DNA of 64,000 bases from Achromobacter marplatensis (GCF_002209535.1 NZ_NJIG01000005.1:310001-374000); one strand, 5' to 3'; positions 41,349-50,954 are shown, numbered from the stretch's first letter. The notes: generated by a model from the letters alone, not told the origin. Program-made: numbers and translations.

Positions 41349-42602
41349 TCAGTTGATTCCGTTCCAGGCCCACAGGTACTTCCCTGTATGTAGGGAAGTA
41401 CCGTCAGGCGAATAGGCAATGATCTGGGCGCCAAGAAAAGACTCTCGGACCCACTCCACGGTGATTTCAAAGCGAGCCACAACCCCGTCATCGACCAGCC
41501 ACTTCAACGCTTCGACCAAATAGTCGTATGCGCGATTCAGCGTCGTCCTGGTCTGCTTTTCACGGTGCAGAAGCCAGAGCTTGCTGCCGAGCGGTTCATC
41601 GGGGTCGAACTGATCACCCCACCATCCCCGAGGGTCGCCCGTTCCATCTGGAATGACGTCGTCAGATGCCGCCATCGCGTCGGTGAAAATGCTGAGAAGC
41701 ATCGCTGTTGCGAGGTCCGCGCCCGACTCAAGATCGCCTGTTCCTACGGATATAGGCTTTGAATAGCTGCCGGTCCAGGTCAGGGCCGCGCCGATAGCGG
41801 GGACTTGCCCCATGGTGATCAGGCCGGTGGCAGAGGCGGAATAGTCCGTAACCGTCACAGCAGCATTGCCTGTGGGGATGTACGGTGTAGGCGCAAGCCC
41901 TACTTCGACCTGCGCACCGAACACCCGCATGGTGTTGCCGATGTCAGCAGTAAACTGCGTGCCGGCATTGGTGGCCAGATACGCATACAGCTGCCCGTCG
42001 AGATCCGCCCCCGTCATCGCAGGCGCGATCGAGCATCTGTACCACCCGCCTTGAGACGCCTCGATCTTGCCGATGAGCGGATTGCTAACTCCACCTGTCG
42101 CAAGGTTGAAAGTCACGATTATGTTTGTGTCGAAGCTTACGTAACGCAGAGTTAAGGTGCTGGAGCTCCCCGGCGCGACATAGAGGCTGAAGGCACTTTG
42201 AGCCTCTGGCAGTACGACGGACTGGAAAATGGCGCAGCTGTTGGCGTGTTGGACCGTTATTAATGTCCCGTTGTCCGAACCGTCAGGTGCGGGATATCCA
42301 GTTGTCCGAATGGCAGTTGCATTTCCCCAAGCGGCATTGGAGAAGTCGTTGCTGTATCGAAACAGATTCGTGCGCGGTGTCGGGTACAGCCGCCGATTGC
42401 CCTGCCAGTCGTTCCGGAATATTTTTTCCGCCAGATCGATGACGGGAGGCTTGCTAAGCTGAAACTGCGTTCGCACTCCATCCCCAGTGCCAAAGACAGC
42501 AGGCTCGGAAACGACGACGTGTTCAGTACTACTCGACAGAGGTCGAAGCAGCCAGTCACCGTGCGCAACCGCGTCATCCCAAACAATTCGAATATCGCTC
42601 AT
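41349..42602 (-). CDS. Gp46 (baseplate wedge) interrupted by a carbohydrate-binding-like insertion
   Basis: A 417-residue chimera. Residues 1-20 (MSDIRIVWDDAVAHGDWLL) and about 289-410 (DLESGADLATAMLLSIFTDA, then RGWWGDQFDPDEPLGSKLWLL) are the two halves of a Mu gp46-type protein. Between them lie a hinge (FGTGDGVRTQFQLSK) and a beta-rich domain from residue 76 (PRTNLFRYSNDFSNAAWG) to the PTPYIPTG close near 244. That pattern resembles jelly-roll sugar-binding modules of phage spikes. The normal gp46 length is about 120-150 residues. Confidence 0.75.
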   Translation of the reverse strand: MSDIRIVWDDAVAHGDWLLRPLSSSTEHVVVSEPAVFGTGDGVRTQFQLSKPPVIDLAEKIFRNDWQGNRRLYPTPRTNLFRYSNDFSNAAWGNATAIRTTGYPAPDGSDNGTLITVQHANSCAIFQSVVLPEAQSAFSLYVAPGSSSTLTLRYVSFDTNIIVTFNLATGGVSNPLIGKIEASQGGWYRCSIAPAMTGADLDGQLYAYLATNAGTQFTADIGNTMRVFGAQVEVGLAPTPYIPTGNAAVTVTDYSASATGLITMGQVPAIGAALTWTGSYSKPISVGTGDLESGADLATAMLLSIFTDAMAASDDVIPDGTGDPRGWWGDQFDPDEPLGSKLWLLHREKQTRTTLNRAYDYLVEALKWLVDDGVVARFEITVEWVRESFLGAQIIAYSPDGTSLHTGKYLWAWNGIN

Positions 42603-43213
42603 TGCGGCTCCCCAGGCCTATCGGACGTCACAGTCGAGCCACCGGACTGCACATTGCGTACAGGATGATGGTGATCGTTAAATACTTCGCGCATGCCTTT
42701 CATGGTGCGATCGTTTGACTGAAAGTTGTCCTGCATGTCACCAGTCGACTTCACCATGGGTGCATGCAGCTCGACCCCGCCTGGCGCAACGATAGTTAGC
42801 TTGCCACTCAAGGTCCATGTCACGTTCTTAGCGTTGTTCACCACAACGTCTTGGCCCTGGGCCTCGACGACGATGCCGCCATCATCGGTCAGGTAGACAT
42901 ACTTGCCATCCTGGCTATAGAGCTTGGTCTCACCCGGCTTCAGATCACGGGGTCGGCTCTCCTGATGATTGACACCCACAACGATCGTGGATGAGCGGTC
43001 GCCCGACACCGATACCAATGCGGCATCAGATCCGAGGGGCGGGTAAGAGGAAAGGCCGAATTCCTGGGGCCGCACTCGTCTATCGGCCACTTCCAGTCCG
43101 CTGGCTCGCACCTGCATCATCTGCACCGGGCCCCTATCATCCACGGACGTGACAACACCACGCCCAACCATCATCTGAAGCCTGCGCCACAGCCGCTCAA
43201 TTGCTTGCTCCAT
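42599..43213 (-). CDS. Baseplate assembly protein V-like (Mu gp45)
   Basis: A 204-residue central spike protein. The N-terminal OB-fold part (RGVVTSVDDRGPVQMMQVRA) is followed by a beta-helix (VVVNNAKNVTWTLSGKLTIVAPGGVELHAPM), and the C-terminus has HHHPVRNVQ, the HxH motif that binds iron at the spike tip in P2 gpV. It punctures the outer membrane. ATG at 43211-43213 is used. Confidence 0.85.
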   Translation of the reverse strand: MEQAIERLWRRLQMMVGRGVVTSVDDRGPVQMMQVRASGLEVADRRVRPQEFGLSSYPPLGSDAALVSVSGDRSSTIVVGVNHQESRPRDLKPGETKLYSQDGKYVYLTDDGGIVVEAQGQDVVVNNAKNVTWTLSGKLTIVAPGGVELHAPMVKSTGDMQDNFQSNDRTMKGMREVFNDHHHPVRNVQSGGSTVTSDRPGEPQ

Positions 43214-43214
43214 A

Positions 43215-44333
43215 TCACCCCACCACTTGATCGGGCGCAAATTGCGCCCAGATGAACGGCTGCTGGTAGAACGCTTGCGGCGGCATCAGCACAACGTCGC
43301 AGGTCGTACCGGCGCGGCCGCGGTTGTATGTAGTCTCGGCGATCAGCCAGGGCGCCGGCGCGGCCACCGATCCTAGCTTTAGCGAGGGCAGGACAAGCGG
43401 GGCCATCGTGTTGGGGGTATAGAGCGCCCCCGCGGAGTCCCGCCAAGAATCGGTATTCAGACGGACATAGAACGACCGCCCCTGCCTTCTGGACATTTCC
43501 CACTTCGCACGGTCCTCTGCCACCATGCTGCCGCCCAGCAGGTTCTCCGAAAGAACAACCCTGGGCCGATACCGAGGCACACTCGCATCTACCAGATGGG
43601 CAATCTGGTTGGGCGCGCCACCGACATCGCTGAATTGGTCCAGACCTTGATAGATCGCGTAGTAATCGCTGAACTTCTGATCCATGGAGTACGACGCAAC
43701 GGCCGAGCCGACATTCACCCCCTCCTGAAACCCGCTAGCAGCAGTCTCAAGCCCGATTCCTGACAACATCAGGTCGCCGGATGGGGTGTCGTACAGCAGC
43801 ATTCCCCGATACCGGCAAACCCGCTCCAAGACGTCGTAAGCACTTTCTCCTGCAATAATCACCACCTGTTCGATCGGTGCCCCTTGGTTCGTCCCCTCGG
43901 CCAAACTGGCCTTGATACCGAACGGCGCGCATAGCGTCTGGGCGATGTACAGCGCTGTGGCATTGGTGAGCTGAAAGCCGTCGAACACGGCGGCGCAATC
44001 CACGATGTCCTGGCACTTTCCTCGCCCGATCAGCGTGACGGAATGCTGGCCGTCGTTGAATGCCGGCACAAAGCGGTCGACCCAGCCGGTGGATACTCGA
44101 TCGTCTCCCAGGAAGACTTCGCAGTAATCCCCAGGCTGCACCTGCATATCTGGCCGTGTGGCGATGGGATAGCGATCGGTCATCTTCACCAGGAAGTCTG
44201 AGGGACAGCGCTCCACCCCTCTCGTAAAGCGCACCTCTTGCCAACCGCCGAGGAGCCTTGTGTTGGAAAGCTCAAAGCCGTTTCCCACGCGAGTAGACGT
44301 GGAAATGCGCAACGTCAGATCGTCACCTGTCAT
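43215..44333 (-). CDS. Baseplate hub protein, Mu gpP-like
   Basis: A 372-residue protein, MTGDDLTLRISTSTRVGNGFE at the start. It shows the hub fold blocks RFTRGVERCPSDFLVKMTDRYP and GDYCEVFLGDDRVSTGWVDRF, typical of gpP/gp44 hub proteins (related to the T4 gp27 fold). It overlaps the gpN-like gene by four bases, consistent with co-assembly. Confidence 0.85.
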   Translation of the reverse strand: MTGDDLTLRISTSTRVGNGFELSNTRLLGGWQEVRFTRGVERCPSDFLVKMTDRYPIATRPDMQVQPGDYCEVFLGDDRVSTGWVDRFVPAFNDGQHSVTLIGRGKCQDIVDCAAVFDGFQLTNATALYIAQTLCAPFGIKASLAEGTNQGAPIEQVVIIAGESAYDVLERVCRYRGMLLYDTPSGDLMLSGIGLETAASGFQEGVNVGSAVASYSMDQKFSDYYAIYQGLDQFSDVGGAPNQIAHLVDASVPRYRPRVVLSENLLGGSMVAEDRAKWEMSRRQGRSFYVRLNTDSWRDSAGALYTPNTMAPLVLPSLKLGSVAAPAPWLIAETTYNRGRAGTTCDVVLMPPQAFYQQPFIWAQFAPDQVVG

Positions 44334-45754
44334 TTCGACAATGCCTCAAAAGCGGGTGGCATGAATGCCGGATGAATAGGGTTGACTTGGCGCACCAGTT
44401 CGCCAGCCCGAGCTGGATCTCGATATATTCGATTCGCCAGCACCAGTGAAGGCTGGGAGGCATTGAAGGAAAACACCCCCATCTCAGCCAGGTCGCCGCC
44501 CCGCGACTGCAAATCGGCGACAACCGCCTTTCGAAGCTGCCGAAGCGCTTCATAACTGGTGTCGTCCCCGGTATCTCCCGCGATCAATATCTCGGAATCA
44601 AGGATCCCAACCACGTCCGTCTGCACCCTGGTGGCATCCTCCTGCGAGTACGGCTGATAATCGACCGCAGACTGCGCCAGCGCAGCAATTGCTACGCGGC
44701 GAAGGTGAGCCGAGCACGCCACATTCGCCGTCTTGATGGCTTGCCCGATTGGCGACTCGGTCGACTCGCCTACAGGCTGGAAGGTCGCCAGACGGCCCAG
44801 CATCGCCATGCCGTCAGCAGGATCTACGGCAGTTGCAGCTACCGACTGCACAAACGCATTCGCCGCATCACCGTATGCTGTGGTGTCGCTTATGTTGGCC
44901 GCTGCCCGTTGTAAGGCCGCGCCGGCAGCAACCACAGCCGCACTGGCAGCCACGTTGGCGGCCAACAGATCAGCAGCCGAAGCGCCACCAGACGCCTTGC
45001 GGTTGGACGTCAAAAAGCCAGAATTGCCACCTCCGAACAGCCGCCCGAAGTTACCCCTTAGGCTGGACACCGCATTGAAGACCCGGCGAACGCTATTCAC
45101 AATGCCGACGGCCGTCTGGTAGTAGCGCAAGGCAGTATTGACCGCCTGGCGGACAACCGCCGCCCCCTGCTTGATTGCCACCGCAACCTTCCGGGCCATA
45201 TCCAGTAGGCTGCCCTTGCGGACTGCGTCCGCAGCCTTGGTCACTTGATCACCCGTCGATTCGCCGGCCTGCGGATACTTCCGTTCACCGCTGACGATAA
45301 GAGCCATCGTGAACTCGAAGACGCGACCCAGATCTTTACGCTCTTCCAGTTCCAGATCCAGGCACACCACGTTCGCGACATTCCCCAACGTCGGATGTAC
45401 CAATGTCTTCGGGCCGGCCGTCTCGCAGACCGTCAGGAAGGCTTCCCGCTGACCGACCACGCCCCCACCACCGTATATGGCGCTGTCCTCGATGAGAAAG
45501 CCGTGGATCCGGAACTGCCTGGGCAGCTTCCCCTGATCCTCGGCCCACACCTCGTCCCGATATGGGTAGACATGGACGGCCTGGCGCCGTCCGGCGTGCA
45601 GGCGCGCCCCGTTCACGCCGAACGGAACGCCACCGTATGACGCTTGCTGCAGCGAAGCCTCCCAGCTACCGGCGCCAGGTCCAAGGAGGTCGCTGACGGC
45701 GTTTGCCACGCCGCCAATACTGCCCGCGACCTTTACAACGTCAGAGATTTTCAT
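44330..45754 (-). CDS. DNA circularisation / tail protein, Mu gpN-like
   Basis: A 474-residue protein. Its N-terminal 100 residues (SWEASLQQASYGGVPFGVNGARLHAGRRQAVHVYPYRD) are the DNA_circ_N domain. The remainder is Ala-rich and probably coiled. In Mu, gpN binds the injected DNA ends and is part of the tail. Overlaps both neighbours (tape measure and gpP). Confidence 0.85.
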   Translation of the reverse strand: MKISDVVKVAGSIGGVANAVSDLLGPGAGSWEASLQQASYGGVPFGVNGARLHAGRRQAVHVYPYRDEVWAEDQGKLPRQFRIHGFLIEDSAIYGGGGVVGQREAFLTVCETAGPKTLVHPTLGNVANVVCLDLELEERKDLGRVFEFTMALIVSGERKYPQAGESTGDQVTKAADAVRKGSLLDMARKVAVAIKQGAAVVRQAVNTALRYYQTAVGIVNSVRRVFNAVSSLRGNFGRLFGGGNSGFLTSNRKASGGASAADLLAANVAASAAVVAAGAALQRAAANISDTTAYGDAANAFVQSVAATAVDPADGMAMLGRLATFQPVGESTESPIGQAIKTANVACSAHLRRVAIAALAQSAVDYQPYSQEDATRVQTDVVGILDSEILIAGDTGDDTSYEALRQLRKAVVADLQSRGGDLAEMGVFSFNASQPSLVLANRIYRDPARAGELVRQVNPIHPAFMPPAFEALSK

Positions 45755-47748
45755 GGCATGGCTCCCAGGCCCATTGAATAGTTCACGCGGGCCGACATTC
45801 CTGCGCCATCACCACTGGTTGCGTCAACGCGAGTTCCAGGCGGCGCCGAGACGTTGACTTGCAACGTCAGCTTTTGCAGAGATGCATCCAGCGCATCCTT
45901 CAGGCCATCAAACCCTGGACCATTGCCCATTCCAGGCGCACCCACGGCCGCTCCCGTCGCAACGTTGCCCGCTTGGCCGGAAGCCGCTGCGCCCCCTGTC
46001 ATGGCTCCGAAGATCCGGTCCGCCATGATTCCGCGCTTGTACTTTTCCCCCTCTACGTCTTTTGGACGCTCGTGGTACTGGGACACGATGGCGGCGGCAC
46101 GATTGGCGTCGGTCGCCCTCGACAAAAGGTCACCAGCAACACGCTGCTGGCCTGGCCCGTTGCGCAGTTCCCAATCGAAGAACTTCAACTGGTCGTCCAG
46201 CGTGGAATCGCGAATATCGCGCTTGAACACTCGCTTGAAGTCCTCTTGACGGTCTGGGTGCCACTGGCCGATCCCATATGCCTTGCCACCATCCCCGACG
46301 CTGAAGGGGTTCCCGCCAGACTCCTGCAGAATGTTCGCGGCGATACCCGAGGCCTGCTCCTTGGTCCACCCCATACCCATGAACTTCTGGGCGATATCCA
46401 AAATCTTCGGATCGGTCGTGCCCCCGGGGGAATACTCTCCCGGCGTCAGGTAGCTCTTGCCCTGCGCCCGACGCGCACTTTCCAGCACCGCGGCCTCGCC
46501 GCCATTCAGATCCTTGCTGTAGAACAACGCGCCGGCGCCAACGGCATACGGGTTCAGGAATCGGGCGAGCCATGGCGCACGCGCAGCCGCCGCCCCCGCC
46601 CCAGCTGCGCCCGCGGCACCTGCGGCAGCCGTACCGCCTGCAGTCGCCTTAAGCGCAGCCGCCGCGGCCTCGGCAGCCGTTAGGCTGGCAACGAATGCCC
46701 CGACGGCAAGCCCCCACTCGGCCAGGGTGGCGACAAACTTGATGCCGACGATCCCTGCCAGCACATTGCCCCACCCGCCGAATGCGTCGGCAATCTTGTT
46801 CACGCGGTCGTACCAGGCCCCCCAGTCGACACTGGTAATCCACGTAGTCAACTTGCCCACCGCGTCGGCCAGCCGGTCCGCAATGTTCACGCGGTTCTCA
46901 TCGAGCCAGGCGGTTAGCTTCTCGACCATAGGGGTCAACACAGGAATGAGCTTGTCCCCAATAGTGTTCGCCAGTGCCCCCGTGCTGCTCTTGAGGTCGT
47001 TGACCTTGTCATTGAACGCCGTGGCCCGTTGAATTGCCTCGTCGCCGAATACGTAGCCCTTGCGGCCGGCTTCGCTTCGATCTGCGTCGAATGTCCCGCG
47101 CTGGATCATGGGGAGCAACGCCCCCATACCGAGAGCGTCGGCTGCCGTTCGTTGGCCGGCAGGGTTCTTGACTTTCCCAAGCGCGGACAAGATGTCTTGC
47201 TGGGTTCGCTCATAGTCGATCTGTCCATCCTTGCCACGCGATATCCGCACGCCAAGGCGACTCATGAGCATCATTGCCTGCGGGTTGGCTCCGAACGCCG
47301 CCTCTCGGATGGTGTTTTGCGACGACAGCATGCTTTGGTCGAACTGCTCCGCCGTCACACCGGCTCGCTTGGCCGCGTAATGCCACGCCTGCAGCCGGCT
47401 TGTGGACATGCCGAGTTGCCGCGATGTCCTCTGAAGACTGGTGCCGAGGTCGCCCCACCGTTGCGCCAGCGCCCCTACCCCAGCGGCGCCGGCCAGTCCG
47501 ACCAGCGCCGACATGCCGGGAATGATCGACGAGATGCGGTCGGCCGCGGTGCGCGCCCCTTGAGAAATCGAGTTCAGGCTGGTGGTGATCTTGCCCAACG
47601 CAGTGACGCCAGTTTTGCCGATGCTCGTCAGGCGCGTCGACATGCGTGTGGCGCGGTCACCGATTCGTGAGAACGAATTTCCGACCTTATCCCCCACCTT
47701 CGACGCGTTATCAATCGCAGATATGCGGAAAGCTAGTTCATTGGCCAT
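45751..47748 (-). CDS. Tail tape measure protein with tail lysozyme domain
   Basis: A 665-residue tape measure that sets tail length. The N-terminal 330 residues are helical (RSAADRISSI-like and NTIREAAFGANPQAMMLMSRLG). A Gly/Ala-rich hydrophobic stretch lies near residues 360-400. Residues about 440-600 form a phage tail lysozyme (KILDIAQKFMGMGWTKEQAS, ESGGNPFSVGDGGKAYGIGQW), which opens peptidoglycan at injection. It is short for a tape measure, implying a short tail of roughly 100 nm by the usual 1.5 A per residue rule. Confidence 0.85.
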   Translation of the reverse strand: MANELAFRISAIDNASKVGDKVGNSFSRIGDRATRMSTRLTSIGKTGVTALGKITTSLNSISQGARTAADRISSIIPGMSALVGLAGAAGVGALAQRWGDLGTSLQRTSRQLGMSTSRLQAWHYAAKRAGVTAEQFDQSMLSSQNTIREAAFGANPQAMMLMSRLGVRISRGKDGQIDYERTQQDILSALGKVKNPAGQRTAADALGMGALLPMIQRGTFDADRSEAGRKGYVFGDEAIQRATAFNDKVNDLKSSTGALANTIGDKLIPVLTPMVEKLTAWLDENRVNIADRLADAVGKLTTWITSVDWGAWYDRVNKIADAFGGWGNVLAGIVGIKFVATLAEWGLAVGAFVASLTAAEAAAAALKATAGGTAAAGAAGAAGAGAAAARAPWLARFLNPYAVGAGALFYSKDLNGGEAAVLESARRAQGKSYLTPGEYSPGGTTDPKILDIAQKFMGMGWTKEQASGIAANILQESGGNPFSVGDGGKAYGIGQWHPDRQEDFKRVFKRDIRDSTLDDQLKFFDWELRNGPGQQRVAGDLLSRATDANRAAAIVSQYHERPKDVEGEKYKRGIMADRIFGAMTGGAAASGQAGNVATGAAVGAPGMGNGPGFDGLKDALDASLQKLTLQVNVSAPPGTRVDATSGDGAGMSARVNYSMGLGAMP

Positions 47749-48222
47749 TTTGTGCCTCCAGGCGTTCTGCCATGTCGTACCACCACCGCAGTTCGCTCAA
47801 CCGCAGGCCGAGGACCTCTCGCGGCGGCCAGGCATAAAATTTCGCCGTTGCCGCAGCGATCAGTCCCCAGTCTGGCACTGGCCGGACTACTTTCCCGCAG
47901 TGTCGCCCTCGACGCCGTCGACGGCCTCGTCGCCGACTTCTTCCTCGGCCATGAACGAAGTCAGGTAGTTGGCCGCCTTGATGAAATCTCGCGCGCCTAT
48001 GCGGTTGATGACCGCTAGCGGCAGCGTGGAGACCTTGGCGATCATCTTACGAAGGGCGTCGCCAGAATCCTTGGCGTTTTCCTTGTTGAATGCGAGGACC
48101 TCTTCCACCACCGGTTCGCGCAAGACCATTTCGGTGAAGGTTTCTGCGTCATTCCCCTGGCCCAGCGTGATGGCCTTGCGCAGGGTGATGGTCAGTTCTT
48201 CAGGAATTTCTTTCTTGGGCAT
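47738..48222 (-). CDS. Tail assembly chaperone, long form by -1 frameshift
   Basis: Translation in frame 0 reaches the heptamer GGGAAAG (minus strand, plus-strand 47890-47896) immediately before the TAG. Slipping back one base continues as VVRPVPDWGLIAAATAKFYA, then WPPREVLGLRLSELRWWYDM, for 50 codons, ending inside the tape measure start. The tail of this frame resembles the second frame of P2 E+E' and lambda GT. The heptamer is the same sequence as the lambda G/GT slippery site. Confidence 0.75.
47887..48222 (-). CDS. Tail assembly chaperone, short form (Mu gp41 / lambda G analogue)
   Basis: A 111-residue protein, MPKKEIPEELTITLRKAITL at the start, helical, with an acidic C-terminus (EEEVGDEAVDGVEGDTAGK). 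It sits between tube and tape measure, the place of tail chaperones. ATG at 48220-48222 overlaps the tube protein end by four bases. Confidence 0.8.
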   Translation of the reverse strand: MPKKEIPEELTITLRKAITLGQGNDAETFTEMVLREPVVEEVLAFNKENAKDSGDALRKMIAKVSTLPLAVINRIGARDFIKAANYLTSFMAEEEVGDEAVDGVEGDTAGK

Positions 48223-48223
48223 G

Positions 48224-48592
48224 TCAGTTCGCAGTCTGTTCGGAGACGAGGGGACCTTCGAACTTGACATCGAAGGTGGCTTCGGTAGTGTCGACTTCCT
48301 GCGCATCAACGCAGGCCATGCTGCGGCCCACCACGGTCTTGCCGTTGGCGAGTTGCAGCACCACCGTCGCATTACGCATACGGTTGAAGTCGTAAACCGT
48401 CAGATCCCCAGCATCGCGGGCGGTGAAGGAAATCGAGCCAGCGACGGGCATCTCCTTGACCCCGTGATACCCGTCCTGGCCCACGAGGCTGGTGCGAGTG
48501 ACAGTGGACGGGCTGTACTTCGCCGCCCCCTCCAGCATGTAGGAATTGCCGTCCACCGTGATTTGGGCGGTGCCGGCCAACAGATTCGCCAT
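48224..48592 (-). CDS. Tail tube protein (Mu gpM-like)
   Basis: A 122-residue beta-rich protein, MANLLAGTAQITVDGNSYML at the start; homologues form the inner tube of contractile tails. It lies after the sheath gene, as in Mu. High expression is expected. Confidence 0.85.
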   Translation of the reverse strand: MANLLAGTAQITVDGNSYMLEGAAKYSPSTVTRTSLVGQDGYHGVKEMPVAGSISFTARDAGDLTVYDFNRMRNATVVLQLANGKTVVGRSMACVDAQEVDTTEATFDVKFEGPLVSEQTAN

Positions 48593-48614
48593 AATCGGCT
48601 CCTATAAATGAACA

Positions 48615-48632
48615 CGCCGCCCGAGGGCGGCG
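48615..48632. repeat. Short hairpin between sheath and tube genes
   Basis: CGCCGCCC GA GGGCGGCG. No T-run; it may stabilise the tube mRNA. Confidence 0.45.
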
Positions 48633-48653
48633 CAATGCCACTACCGCGCGTAC

Positions 48654-50183
48654 TTACGCGCTGGCGGCCTCGCTGGCCGGCACGATGTTGCTGAACTGCA
48701 TGAGCAGGGCGAAGATGCGTAGCTGATTGATCAGAATCGCCGGATACAGCACGTCCACCCGGTTGGGATTGGTACGGTTCTGCTCCACGATCAGACCTTT
48801 GGCGAACACATCTGCACCCTGCACCCAGCCGCTGTCGTCCTGCATGGACTGATAGTCCGCTGTCAGGTCCGCACGGATGGTGCTCGGCGTCACGATGTTG
48901 GAGCCGGGCGCCGGGCGCGTGCCGTTTGCTGCCAGCTTCTTGCGGGCGTACTTGGACGTAACAACCAGCTTCAGGCGCCGCAGCACCGCCGCCAACGTGT
49001 TCATCGTCTCGACCTCCAGATAGCTGTTGTCCGGCTGTCCAAACGCGTTCAGCTGGTACGTCGTGATGAGGTTTTCGATTGCCACCGTACCGTCGTCCGC
49101 CACGGTGAAGGTGCTGATGCCCGTGTAGAGCAGCGTGTTGCGGTCGGTCAGTTGGAACCGCGATTCCAGCGGCGGCGGCAGGAAACTCGCCAGCGCAACC
49201 GTCTGCATCGGCTGGGCCGGATCTGCTCGGCACGATATCGCCGCCGCCGCCGTCAGATCGGCGGCCAGGATCCACGACGGCGTCGGCGAATTGTTGAACC
49301 CCATGATGGACACATGCTCGTCGTTGCGGGTGGCGCCGAAGGTATGGCATTCACCCAGCGTGCCGCGGAAGCCGCCGTAAGCGTGCCCATACAGGCCCTG
49401 GGACCAGCTCCAACGACCTGTCGTCGTGGACAGAAACGCCTTGACCGAATTCAACGACGCCGCATCGTTGTACGGCATGGCGATGAAGTCGAAGGTCATG
49501 TCTCCCAGGTTCGCCAGCGCCGTGGTCAGCGTCGGATTAACCTGCCCTCCGGACATCGGGGTAATGGTGACACCCAGTCCCGCAGGCAGTGCTTCGCCAC
49601 TGAGAGCGCCATAGAAGTTCAGGCGCACGTCGATGTCGTTGCTCGCCAGGCCCTTGTTCTTGGCCGTCAAGTTCACTTTCGTGGTGGTCCCTGCATCCAC
49701 CGCCGCCGAGACCGGCAGGTCCGCCACTGCGTTGATTTGCGCAGCCAGTGCGGTCGCCAGTTGCGCGGTCGTCATGCTCGGCGTGCAAACCAACGAGATT
49801 ACCGGCGAACCGGAGAATGCCGCGATGTACAGGGACAGCACGCCGGTGGCCGTCGCTGCCGCAGTGAAGCTGATCGCGCCCTTGGCCTCGGTCGCCGACG
49901 CATCATCAGCCACCGGCAGATACCAGACCTCGCCGAAGCTGTCACGCGCGCGATACGCCGCGGTCATGAGCGCCAGCATCGAACCCTGGCCGCCCAGTAC
50001 CTTAGCCTCGTTGGAACCCTGGGAAATTGCCGGCTTGCCGGGAATCGCGGTGCCGGCGCTCGTGATCTGGCCGATGATCAGCGCTCGCTGGTTGATCTGA
50101 CCAGTGTTCGCACGACTGGGGTCGATATCGGCGTAAAACAGTGGAACCCGCAAATTCTGCGGGATATTGGGAAACTGGATCAT
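48654..50183 (-). CDS. Tail sheath protein, subtilisin-like domain (Mu gpL)
   Basis: A 509-residue contractile sheath. VPLFYADIDPSRANTGQ, VLGGQGSMLALMTAAYRARD and a late tube-contact block (RVDVLYPAILINQLRIFALLMQF) are typical. It proves that the phage is a myovirus. Follows a DUF2635 gene directly. Confidence 0.9.
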   Translation of the reverse strand: MIQFPNIPQNLRVPLFYADIDPSRANTGQINQRALIIGQITSAGTAIPGKPAISQGSNEAKVLGGQGSMLALMTAAYRARDSFGEVWYLPVADDASATEAKGAISFTAAATATGVLSLYIAAFSGSPVISLVCTPSMTTAQLATALAAQINAVADLPVSAAVDAGTTTKVNLTAKNKGLASNDIDVRLNFYGALSGEALPAGLGVTITPMSGGQVNPTLTTALANLGDMTFDFIAMPYNDAASLNSVKAFLSTTTGRWSWSQGLYGHAYGGFRGTLGECHTFGATRNDEHVSIMGFNNSPTPSWILAADLTAAAAISCRADPAQPMQTVALASFLPPPLESRFQLTDRNTLLYTGISTFTVADDGTVAIENLITTYQLNAFGQPDNSYLEVETMNTLAAVLRRLKLVVTSKYARKKLAANGTRPAPGSNIVTPSTIRADLTADYQSMQDDSGWVQGADVFAKGLIVEQNRTNPNRVDVLYPAILINQLRIFALLMQFSNIVPASEAASA

Positions 50184-50393
50184 TTACTTGCCCCCTTTAT
50201 TGGGCAGTGCCGGAAGCACGTCAGTGGTCGGCGAAGCTTGAACACCACGGGCGTCCGCCTTGACCACATCGCCGTCGCGCAGCCGCGCAGCCCAGTACAG
50301 GTCGTTTTCGTCCACGGGCATGCCCTCTTCGGGCATGAACTGTTTGCGTACCGGATCGAACACCTTCAATCCCGAACGAGGTTTGATGTACAT
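50184..50393 (-). CDS. DUF2635 protein
   Basis: A 69-residue protein. MYIKPRSGLKVFDPVRKQFMP at the start and VDENDLYWAARLRDGDVV are diagnostic. In Mu-like phages it sits between the tail terminator-like gene and the sheath (Mu gp38 position). Function not known. Confidence 0.82.
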   Translation of the reverse strand: MYIKPRSGLKVFDPVRKQFMPEEGMPVDENDLYWAARLRDGDVVKADARGVQASPTTDVLPALPNKGGK

Positions 50394-50402
50394 ACGAAGC
50401 TC

Positions 50403-50954
50403 CTATTGCGGAAGGTCGATATCCACGCCGGGAATGGCGGTGCCGTCTGGCATCTGAATTCGCGTATCCACCCCTTCCAAGGGGTTGGTCGGCACGGGGA
50501 AGAAGTCCTCCGGCCCCTGCACAAACTCCAGCCCCAACTCCACCGTCACCGCCCCCAGGTGGTGCCCGGCATCATCCGGGCCAGCCGTAATGCGAGTGCG
50601 GAAGTAAGAGAACTGGTTGAGTTCCTGCATGAGCGGCGGGAAGTTGATGACAGCGGCCTTGATCTGATCCCGCAGGGCTTCCAGCTTGACCTGCAGGGCA
50701 GCTGCGCCGGCGTCGTCCAACTCACCAGGGTGCTCTGCCCTTGACTCGACAACCAGCGCCGAAGTCACCGTAAAAGCAGGAGCACCGCTTCGGCCAAAGG
50801 AAACACCATCCTCACCGTCCGTTCTCACGAAAACGACGGGGTACTCGCCATCCCAGGTTGCCTGATCGCGTGGCGAATACACCCGCGAGCCTGCTGCGGT
50901 CGTGTTCGTCAGCGCCTGCACCGCCAAAGCGCGCAGTTGATTTGTCGTGGTCAT
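50403..50954 (-). CDS. Tail terminator-like / Gp37-like protein
   Basis: A 183-residue protein, MTTTNQLRALAVQALTNTTAAGSRVYSPRD at the start, then YPVVFVRTDGEDGVSFGRSG. It has the profile of phage tail terminator/completion proteins placed just before the sheath operon. Overlaps the next gene start by four bases. Confidence 0.65.
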   Translation of the reverse strand: MTTTNQLRALAVQALTNTTAAGSRVYSPRDQATWDGEYPVVFVRTDGEDGVSFGRSGAPAFTVTSALVVESRAEHPGELDDAGAAALQVKLEALRDQIKAAVINFPPLMQELNQFSYFRTRITAGPDDAGHHLGAVTVELGLEFVQGPEDFFPVPTNPLEGVDTRIQMPDGTAIPGVDIDLPQ

